A stretch of DNA of 31,183 nt from Polysphondylium violaceum (Eukaryota; Evosea; Eumycetozoa; Dictyosteliales; Dictyosteliaceae). Positions 1 to 7,121 of this stretch are shown here, one piece after another. Below the pieces are notes generated by a model that did not search any database, had not been told where the DNA came from, and saw only the letters and a program-made list of their open reading frames with translations. Numbering within the stretch: position 1 is the stretch's first letter; each line of letters opens with the position of its first letter. The translations under genes were made by a program, and so were the position numbers. Location of the stretch: assembly GCA_000277445.1 (NCBI GenBank), contig AJWJ01000268.1, forward strand, positions 1-31,183. Reading direction: 5' to 3'.

Positions 1-346
1 ATTACAATAGGGTGAGAAACTACGATAATATTGGGGATCAATAAACTTTAAAAAGATTAATTATATAATTAAAACTTATTGGTCTGCTCACACAAAAGAA
101 TAAATAATTAAAATTTCAATTAATTTTCATGCAACATGCATTATGGTTTTTTAAAAAAACATTAATTTTGGATATAACTAAATATTTTAGCCTTATTATA
201 TATCTATCTTTTATATGTACTAATATTATCATTGTTTATTATATAATTCAGCCATTTATAGGTTTTTGAATTCGATTTTTAATATATTTTAAAAAGATAA
301 AAATGACTGTTAATGCATATATTTAAAAATTAATGTTTAATTTAAT
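1..346. other. AT-rich intergenic DNA, left edge
   Basis: No coding potential or RNA gene is visible here. The stretch is almost pure A/T with short poly-T and poly-A runs and lies 3' of the orphan gene that reads leftwards from 802. It probably holds that gene's 3' untranslated region; T/A-rich sequence begins directly after its stop codon. Confidence 0.6.
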
Positions 347-802
347 TTATGCAGATGCACCTATTTGTCCAGGAGATGGACGATTTGAGGCATCATTAAA
401 ATAGCTTGAATCATCATTTGGCCAATAAAATACCATAGTTTTAGTTTTAAGGGCTTCCATTTGACTACTATTTAACTCTTTCACTTTTAGAGTTGTCATG
501 ACTACTTTCATTTTAGAGTAGTAACATTTAAGCCATGTAGCCCCTTCAAGATCAATTAGCATTTCATCCCATTTAACCTTTGAATGATCTTTGCCATAGG
601 ATTCACCAACATTGATACCAAAAGTTTTACCATTGGACAATTCTATAGAGATGTTTCTACACCATGCGTTTTTTTCAGTTATTAAAATTAGTCTAAAGTG
701 GTTGGCTGGACGGTGATCATGAAGTTCAAATTTAGAAATACATTCTGCTTCCTCTGGACTACCCAAAAGTTTAGTCACAATATATGCAAGATTTTCACCC
801 AT
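347..802 (-). CDS. Orphan 151-aa protein
   Basis: A single-exon ORF of 151 codons starting with ATG at 802 (MGENLAYIV...). It is clearly richer in G/C than its flanks, as real exons are in this genome. I do not recognise the family. No signal peptide or membrane helix is evident. From about residue 25 to 120 the chain alternates hydrophobic and polar residues as a beta-rich fold would (ISIELSNGKTFGINVG, then DEMLIDLEGATWLKCYYSK). That pattern, with an N-G turn and a following glycine, loosely recalls jacalin-like or other beta-prism/sandwich domains, but this is only a guess. The C-terminal 20 residues are Ser/Pro/Gly-rich and probably disordered. The minus-strand sequence just before the ATG ends in ATAATCAG, so an upstream exon cannot be excluded. 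Confidence 0.7.
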   Translation of the reverse strand: MGENLAYIVTKLLGSPEEAECISKFELHDHRPANHFRLILITEKNAWCRNISIELSNGKTFGINVGESYGKDHSKVKWDEMLIDLEGATWLKCYYSKMKVVMTTLKVKELNSSQMEALKTKTMVFYWPNDDSSYFNDASNRPSPGQIGASA

Positions 803-1663
803 CTGATTATGTTTTTAATGTTACTTTGTTTAATTATGATCAATAAATATTTTACATCTTTGGTTTAAATAGCTTTTCATTTTTAAATTATTTAATTTTC
901 ATTTTCAATTATTTTTTAAAAGTTGATTGATTTTTGTGAGCTCAAATATCAAGAGATTTTGCCCTTAAATTTTTTTTGGACAAGTGTGTAGATTGAGTTA
1001 AATAATTCTACCCCACATTCATGCCCAATAAAAAAAATTTCCCACCTAGGCTAAAAATCTATTATTGTTTAGGAAAACCTTTTTGGATAATTTTCAAGTG
1101 AAATAAAAGAAATTCATAATTATCAATCAATAAATATTAAAAATTTAAATTAAAACTTAATTATTTTTATTAGATGTAATTTGCAATAATAAAAAAAGGG
1201 CTAGAAATTTGAATTACAAACCATAAAAAAAACAAAAATATCTCATTTTTTAATAAAAATCATCTTTTTTTCATAGTTTTGTTTTATTTTAATTAATATA
1301 CATCTTTAAAAAATAAAATGATAAAATACCTTGTGATAATTACAAGTTAATAACCCAAAATTATTTTCATTTTTTAGTTAATAATTGAATCATTGATTCC
1401 AACCTTTAAAGTCAGTCATTGTTGTATAGGACATCATTCATTGTTATAATTATGTGAAATGAAATTCTATGAAAGTGAAATTTCCAGCTTGCAAAATGAT
1501 TGTGAAACTAGAACATGTCTAAAATTAGCTTTAATGATGATAAATCATTTCAGTGAATGATGTTATATGTAGTGTACATGGTGTAAACAAAGAACCTTCT
1601 CTTAAATTGTCTGAACGTTTGATTTAAATATTTGTTGATCTCAAGGAACAGTGTCATGTTTTC

Positions 1664-1685
1664 CCCAAGCTATAAAAAGTTTGGG
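1664..1685. repeat. 7-bp inverted repeat (hairpin)
   Basis: The arms CCCAAGC (1664-1670) and GTTTGGG (1679-1685) pair with one G-T wobble around an 8-base A/T loop, followed on the plus strand by TTTT. The role is unknown; it could be the end of a small transcript. Confidence 0.5.
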
Positions 1686-1936
1686 TTTTGTTAAGAATAA
1701 AAGTACAAATATCATCATTAAAAAATTTAATACTACAATTATATACTTCAATTATTGTTATTTTACTATACATATAATAGGAATGAGTTCCTTAAAATCA
1801 TTCTGGTATTTAAAATTATAGAAAAACGATAAATTAAGATAATCTGATCTCGTCTGTTGCGCACTCCTTCTCATCACAATAGAAGCCTGTATTTATTGAG
1901 TTTTATTGTCATTCTTGTGTATCATATATTGGACCA

Positions 1937-1965
1937 AAACTAAAGATAGTATCTATCTTTAGTTT
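1937..1965. repeat. Perfect 13-bp inverted repeat
   Basis: AAACTAAAGATAG at 1937-1949 is exactly complementary to CTATCTTTAGTTT at 1953-1965, with the 3-base loop TAT. It starts 63 bases beyond the 3' end of the tRNA-His gene in the tRNA's reading direction. Confidence 0.85.
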
Positions 1966-2020
1966 CTAATAAAATTCACCAGTATTCTGAAGCCCGACAA
2001 AGGAATAAGGAAAATAATTT

Positions 2021-2026
2021 AAAAAA
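2021..2026 (-). terminator. Pol III terminator of tRNA-His
   Basis: On the minus strand the tRNA's discriminator base is followed one base later by six T residues, the standard RNA polymerase III termination signal. Confidence 0.85.
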
Positions 2027-2027
2027 G

Positions 2028-2098
2028 TGCCGCGACCAGGAATCGAACCTGGGCCAAAGCAGCCACAATGCTGTATACTACCACTATACGATCACGGC
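2028..2098 (-). tRNA. tRNA-His (anticodon GUG)
   Basis: The 71-base minus-strand sequence folds as a complete cloverleaf. The 7-bp acceptor stem is GCCGTGA/TCGCGGC with one G-T pair. The D arm carries GG in its loop. The anticodon loop TTGTGGC has GTG at positions 34-36. The T arm is CCAGG-TTCGATT-CCTGG. The discriminator is A and no CCA is encoded. There is no intron. The top pair of the anticodon stem is a C27-U43 mismatch. The gene-encoded base before G1 is T, so the G-1 that tRNA-His needs must be added after transcription, as Thg1 does in eukaryotes. Internal A and B boxes are intact. No TRE or DGLT-type retroelement, which often sit next to tRNA genes in dictyostelids, is recognisable in the flanks. 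Confidence 0.96.
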
Positions 2099-2314
2099 AA
2101 GTGATAATTCTTGAAAATAAAGACAAAATTTTATACTAAAAATTAAAATCACATATTTCAAACTATTATTTATAGGTATATATCCAAATTTAAAATTCAC
2201 TTGAATATTACAATTTTAATTATAACGAACAAAATTGTTATCTCTTTTTTGGAAAGATTTAAGAATTTTAAGGGTTTGAAATAACTTTCCACCCTTTTAA
2301 ATACCTTTTTGAAA

Positions 2315-3272
2315 ATGCAAGAGATTTCAGACGAAAAGAAATTCAATACAATGAGAGAGAGAATTCTCCAAGAAATTGTAGAGACAGAGAGAACTTATAC
2401 TTTATCCCTAATGAGGATACTTGATATCTATATCGAACCAATCAAAAATAAATCTCTATTAAAAGAAAATGATAGAAATACATTATTTGCAAACATATGT
2501 AATATTCAAAGTATGCATTATCAATTGTTTCAAGAGATTGCAAGTAATTTCAATTCGTTTATGTGGAGTAAAAATATTGAATTGATACCTCATGGTAATG
2601 ATTCAAACATTGAAAAAAAAGAAATTACATCGCTTGAATCTAGTCGTATTATAACAGAGGTATTTGAAAAATATGTATGTTGTATAGTTAGGTAGACATG
2701 ATCATGTTTATAAATGACTAATAATCTACTGTCTCATTCTGCAAAGATCACTGGTTTTGATGAATACAAGATCTATTGTTTAAACTATGAAACGGCCCTA
2801 AAGACACTTGAAAAACAAAGAAATAATAATACTAATTTCTCGAAATTTTTATTAGCAACCAAAGATGAAGCTAGAGATAGCGGTTTAGATCTTAATTACT
2901 ATTTAATATTACCCATTGCTAGAATACCAAGATATATTTTATTGTTTCGTGTATGATAAATGATCCATTGTCTCATAGTATACTATCGAGTATAGACTAA
3001 CACATGTATGTAATCAAATTATAGGATCTATTAAAATATAACAAAGAATCAGAAGAAAATGTCAAGATAATTGAAAAGTTAATTCAACGTCTCAGTGAAC
3101 AAACCAGAGATATCAATGAAGCCCAACAGGCAAAAAGTCAACAAGAGAATCTTGAAAATCAACCAACTATTTTAAACAGAGTGGTAAGTTGATCATATGT
3201 GATAAAGTGTAACAGCAGTAGCAATCTAACTCTTTTAATTAGAAACATTGTTTAGGTTTTAATAATAATTAA
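2315..3272 (+). CDS. DH-domain RhoGEF, short, no PH domain
   Basis: Guanine nucleotide exchange factor for Rho/Rac GTPases. The proposed exons are 2315-2674, 2747-2950, 3025-3183 and 3243-3272, all joined in phase 0, giving 250 aa. Introns are 72, 74 and 59 bases. The chain is one Dbl-homology domain: helix 1 (ILQEIVETERTYTLSLMRILDIYIEPI), the middle segment FEKY-ITGFDEYKIYCLNYETAL, and the conserved core LILPIARIPRYILLFRDLLKY, with the last two joined exactly by splicing. A charged, Gln-rich helix closes the domain, followed by about 20 more residues. There is no PH domain, although most Dbl proteins have one. The start is the ATG at 2315; an in-frame TTG six bases earlier is not needed. AATAAA lies at 3303-3308. 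The last exon (9 codons) is the least certain; without splicing the protein would end VVS at 3192. Confidence 0.85.
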
Positions 3273-3302
3273 GAGGCAATAAGTAATAGGTAATTTGTAA
3301 CC

Positions 3303-3308
3303 AATAAA
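3303..3308 (+). terminator. Poly(A) signal AATAAA, RhoGEF gene
   Basis: Canonical hexamer 30 bases after the proposed stop codon, within the 56-base gap to the convergent AAA ATPase gene. Confidence 0.6.
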
Positions 3309-3328
3309 AATGTAATTTATATGTATAA

Positions 3329-5786
3329 TTAAAAAAGAGAAATGTTATCTTTTTGTTTTCTTTCCTGCGGTTTTAAAATTGAAAGAAAATCATTCATTGT
3401 CACTTGACCTGGATTCTCAATGTTTCGTCTAAGACATTGAAAAGAAGCCTCTCTACATAGATTCTCGATATCTGCACCATTATATCCTCGAGTAATTTCA
3501 GAGATCTTGATTAAATCTACATCATTGGCAATTGGAATCTTCTTTGTTTTCACTTGTAATATCTTTAATCTCGTGTCTTGATCGGGTAGAGATATTTCAA
3601 TGATTTTATCAAATCTTCCTGGTCTCAGTAAAGCTGGATCAAGCATATCTATTCTATTTGTTGCCCCAATTACAATGACACCGTTCAATTGCTCAACACC
3701 ATCCATTTCATTTAAAAATGTTGATAATAATCCCAACTCTGTTGATTTGTTTTCTATAGAGATACATAGATAGATAGATATTAATATAAATTACACATAT
3801 GTGTAATATAATTGATTACGCAATCAACTTACCACCCTCGTTTCTTTTTGAAACGATTGCATCAATTTCATCAAAGAATAAAATGGATGGAATCGTTTGT
3901 CTGGCTTTTTTAAATACTTCACGAATCGCTGCTTCGGAATCACCGAGGTAGGGCGAGAAAATAGATGCACCACTGAGTGAGAGGAACGATAGTTTGGAAC
4001 TGTTGGCAATGGCTTTGACTAGTGTGGTCTTTGAACATCCTGGTGGACCATATAAAATAATGCCTTTGGGTGGCGATAATCCAAGTCGGGCAAAAGAATC
4101 TTTATAGAGGTTTGGCCATTCAATAGCTTGTTTGAGTTGTTGTTTGACATCTTCCAAACCACCGATATCATCCCATGTTATATTTGAAACTTGAACCAAA
4201 CTATCACCCTTGAGAATCGATGCTGGATTGTGTCTAATGGATTCTCTAAAATCTTGGAGCTCAATAAACATTGTTGCTGATGATTGGTCTGCTGGTGAAT
4301 TCTTTACTCTTGAAAATGCAATCAATGATGCATCTCTACAAAGGAATTGAATGTTTGCACCGACGTAACCAACGGTTTCCTCTGCAACGATTTCCAACAG
4401 ATTGGGAGGATCGCTCGAGATGGGCAAGCTTTTGGCATACACGGAAAGGATCTGCAGTCTTTGTTCTTTGGTAGGCACGGGAATTTCAATCTCTCTATCC
4501 AATCTACCGGGTCTTCTCATTGCCGGATCAATTTGGTTTGGTCTATTTGTAGCGGCAATCACAACAAAATTACCTTTTCTTCCATCCATACCATCGAGAA
4601 GCGTGAGGAATTGACCTACGACTCTGGATTCATTTTGATTGGATTTGGATCTCTGTGGACATATGGTATCGATTTCATCGATAAACAACACCGCCGGTAT
4701 ATTATCGTTGGCTACAGAGTAGTCTGAAATCTCTTGAAAAGCATTTCGAAGATTCTCTTCTGTCTCTCCCAAATACACACCAGAGATCTTTGTACAATCG
4801 ATAGAAAACATCTTTATCTGATAGGAATCACAAAACGATCGAACCAAATGCGTTTTACCCGTGCCCGGTGGTCCCTTTAATAGAATTCCTTTGGGTGGCG
4901 ATATCGACAACTTTTCAAACACCAAAGGGAATAGAATGGGATAGATAATCATCTCTTCCAAAGAAATGATCTTATCATTCATACCTCCAATGGAATTTTG
5001 TATGCCTTGTGTTTTATTGATAGTGTATATATCCAATAGATTTGATTTAAATGCTAAATATTTACTACTAGTCTCTTGTTGTCTATTGTCGTTGTTATTA
5101 CCACCACTCTCACTATTGTCGTCTATTATATTGATCTTTGTTGATGTTGTCACTATACCTATACTATTTTCACTATTATTTATATTTACAATATGTATTC
5201 TTATATCTTTATAATTGGTTTGAACAAAACAACCTTTAGCTACCATTTTATAAAGTAATAGTTCTTTGATAAATTGTTTTTTATATAATAAACTCTTGTA
5301 TTCGTTTAAACTACTATGATTGCCATTCTTTTTATCATTGTTGTCACTAGTATCTTGTATAATGATTTTAATATCTATTTCATTTAATTTTGAGTCATAT
5401 TGATTGATTTTATGAATAGATACTAAATTGGAATAGATATTTTCATCAAAACTATTATTGTTACGAAATAGTATAATTGATTGATTTGCTTGTATATATT
5501 GGTCTTGTTGAATATATCTTGATGTCCATACTTTAGATATTAAACATTGATTACTGTTGTTGTTATTATTATTACTACTATTGCTATGTATTTCTAAAAA
5601 CACCCAATCACCCAATCTTAGATGATATTTATCAAATAAATGTACAGATATATAACAATTTTCATTTACATATCTTGATTGCTGATCGATTTGTATATTA
5701 TTATCAATTAAACTTGAATCTAATGGATATAATATTAGTTTATCACCACTACCACTACCACCACTACTATTGTTATTAATAACCAT
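3329..5786 (-). CDS. AAA+ ATPase, SPATA5L1/AFG2B type
   Basis: Two-domain AAA ATPase of the Cdc48/AFG2 group. Exons are 3833-5786 and 3329-3753 (79-base intron, GTAAGT donor, phase 1), giving 792 aa. After a divergent N-domain of about 250 aa with Asn runs, D1 has Walker A GPPGTGKT (about residue 303), Walker B VLFIDEIDT and an arginine-finger region RRPGRLDRE. D2 has the altered Walker A GPPGCSKT (about 581), Walker B ILFFDEIDA and LLRPGRFDK. GPPGC[SA]KT in D2, the D1 segments GETEENLR and CPQR...ESRVV, and the D2 segment SGASIFSPYLGDSE point to SPATA5L1 (AFG2B) rather than p97 or NSF, from memory of the family. In animals AFG2A and AFG2B form the 55LCC complex with CINP and C1orf109, acting in 60S ribosomal subunit maturation and replisome protein turnover. 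An intronic GATA repeat lies at 3766-3780. It shares a promoter region with the PLGRKT-like gene. Confidence 0.9.
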
Positions 5787-6164
5787 CAGATGATAATGAA
5801 AAACAGAAAATCACTGAAAAAACAAATGAATTTTTTTTTTTCCAAAATATCTCAATCAAAAATAGAAATAACCCCTCACACCATAATGTTTTTAGTATCT
5901 ATTTTTTTAGATTAATTTCAGTGAACCCTCAAATCGACATGATAACAACAAGTATTTTAAATTTAAAAAATAAAAATAAAACACCCACCCACTCTCATCT
6001 GGACAAGTTAAAAACTTAATAACCACACTTCCTTTATTTCATTTAAATACAGCGTCAAATATTTAAAATTATAAATATTCATTATAATTAAACAGACATA
6101 TCAAGAACTCGTATTGTTATACTATTTTTAATATTTAATACAACAACAACAATAATAATATACA
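5787..6164. promoter_or_regulatory. Divergent promoter region (AAA ATPase / PLGRKT-like)
   Basis: A 378-base gap between divergent starts. It holds poly-T/poly-A runs, the CA-rich element ACACCCACCCACTC (5981-5994), and an (AAC)/(AAT)-rich leader directly before the ATG at 6165. No ORF is supported. Confidence 0.5.
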
Positions 6165-6602
6165 ATGGGTAACATAGCAACAAGAGCCACTGACAATATG
6201 ATTGAAAAGCAAAAGGCTTTACAAACAGAAATGGTGTCATTGCAACTAAAGAATCAGATTCAAATGCAAGATCGTATGATGAAAAAACAAATAGCTCTAA
6301 ATATGGCTTTGACCAAAGAACGTACCTATTGGTTTGGCGGTGTTACAGGTGTGCTCTATTTAGGCCTATTGGGAAGCATAGTTAGAGGAAAACGAGATAT
6401 CTCTAAACTAGTGGCAGCACCCACCGTACTCATCACACTCGTAACTGCCTATCAATGGGATTTAGCCTTTGGTAACAAAATCAATCGTGTAAAGAAAATG
6501 GCAGATGAAATTGAAAACAATCCAGACTATTGGATATCTCCTATTCCAGAACCAATATATCCTGCCAACGATACTAGTGTCCCTGATTCAAAAAAATTAT
6601 AA
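6165..6602 (+). CDS. PLGRKT-family membrane protein
   Basis: A 145-aa, single-exon gene resembling the plasminogen receptor PLGRKT (C9orf46, DUF2368 family). The order of segments matches the family: an amphipathic N-terminal helix with Gln/Met-rich repeats (LQLKNQIQMQDRMMKKQIALNMA), then an aromatic residue pair and two membrane spans (about residues 56-74 and 81-97) separated by the basic turn RGKRD, then TAYQWDLAFGNKINRVKKMADEI, matching the family's TYQYDLGYG segment. In vertebrates both ends face outwards and the last residue is Lys, which binds plasminogen. Here the chain ends in SKKL, so the terminal Lys is absent and that ligand role is unlikely. The protein is more likely mitochondrial or cell-membrane with an older function. 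AATAAA follows at 6603-6608. Confidence 0.85.
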   Translation: MGNIATRATDNMIEKQKALQTEMVSLQLKNQIQMQDRMMKKQIALNMALTKERTYWFGGVTGVLYLGLLGSIVRGKRDISKLVAAPTVLITLVTAYQWDLAFGNKINRVKKMADEIENNPDYWISPIPEPIYPANDTSVPDSKKL

Positions 6603-6608
6603 AATAAA
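6603..6608 (+). terminator. Poly(A) signal AATAAA, PLGRKT-like gene
   Basis: AATAAA begins directly after the TAA stop codon at 6600-6602. Confidence 0.55.
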
Positions 6609-6808
6609 TGTAATTGTAATACAAATGTATAAATTTAAAAATCACTGGATATCTCAAATTATTTACATTTTACATTTATATATGTAAAACACACGAAATC
6701 TCCCTTTATCATTATTAAAATATATAAAAAAATAAGTATAAATAAGGATAAATAACTTATTATAGTAAGATAAATTTTCAAAGTTCACTCAATAATTTAT
6801 CATTAAAA

Positions 6809-7051
6809 ATGGCTATTATAGGTAAGAATAATCATTTATATATTTGGAAAAAGAAAGATTTATTGATCCAATATTTTTAAGAATCTTTATCAAGCGTTTT
6901 AAATCCACGTGTTTCTTTCAACAAAAGCTCTGGTTTTGGAAACAAGCAAAACACTGCACTTTATCAAAGTGACATGGTGGGAGACATCAATCAAACTGGA
7001 TTGAATGAATGCCAAAGAGTTAGAGTTAGAAAACAAGTTAAAACTCGTTAA
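6809..7051 (+). CDS. Small 60-aa protein, two exons
   Basis: Exon 1 (6809-6821) encodes MAII plus one base. A 60-base intron (GTAAGA...TTTTTAAG) follows, then exon 2 (6882-7051) in phase 1. The product is 60 aa: it begins MAIIESLSSVLNPRVSF, has a Gly/Ser/Asn-rich middle, and ends in the basic tail RVRVRKQVKTR. It has a TATA-like A/T tract and poly-A leader upstream, and AATAAA at 7063-7068. Exon 2 is distinctly G/C-richer than its flanks, which supports coding. The very short first exon and the start (two or three hydrophobic residues, then S-L-S-S-V-L-N-P) recall the dictyostelid hssA/2C/7E and UPF0512 small-protein families (typically MxxFxSIxSISNP), but the Gly-rich tail of those families is missing. 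Function unknown. Confidence 0.7.
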
Positions 7052-7062
7052 ATTAATTCACT

Positions 7063-7068
7063 AATAAA
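7063..7068 (+). terminator. Poly(A) signal AATAAA, 60-aa gene
   Basis: The hexamer lies 12 bases after the stop codon and 34 bases from the opposing signal of the ABCG gene. Confidence 0.6.
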
Positions 7069-7101
7069 TAATATCAATAGCACTACCCACTACATGGGTA
7101 C

Positions 7102-7107
7102 TTTATT
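7102..7107 (-). terminator. Poly(A) signal AATAAA, ABCG gene
   Basis: TTTATT on the plus strand reads AATAAA on the minus strand, 15 bases beyond the ABCG stop codon. Confidence 0.6.
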
Positions 7108-7121
7108 TATTGACTTTAACT

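Larger units (their letters stand above)
803..2020. other. Intergenic region with hairpins, no gene seen
   Basis: No convincing ORF. From about 1390 to 2000 the base composition is more complex than the surrounding poly-A/T DNA. It contains a perfect 13-bp inverted repeat (1937-1965), a 7-bp hairpin (1664-1685), a 6-bp hairpin with arms at 1544-1549 and 1556-1561, and a local G/C patch around 1845-1875. An unannotated small RNA is possible, but I see no diagnostic box pair. Confidence 0.5.

Noticed and set aside
1871-1877. C-box-like GTGATGA on the minus strand, suggesting a C/D snoRNA
   Set aside because: No D box (CTGA) at a suitable distance and no terminal stem were found.
2099-2308. Retroelement insertion next to the tRNA gene
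   Set aside because: No reverse transcriptase, terminal repeat or A/B/C-module-like sequence could be recognised in the flanks.
2309-2314. TTG as start of the RhoGEF
   Set aside because: A normal ATG follows in the same frame at 2315; non-ATG starts are not expected.
3766-3780. GATA tetranucleotide repeat as regulatory GATA sites
   Set aside because: It lies within a short intron of the AAA ATPase gene and looks like a simple microsatellite.
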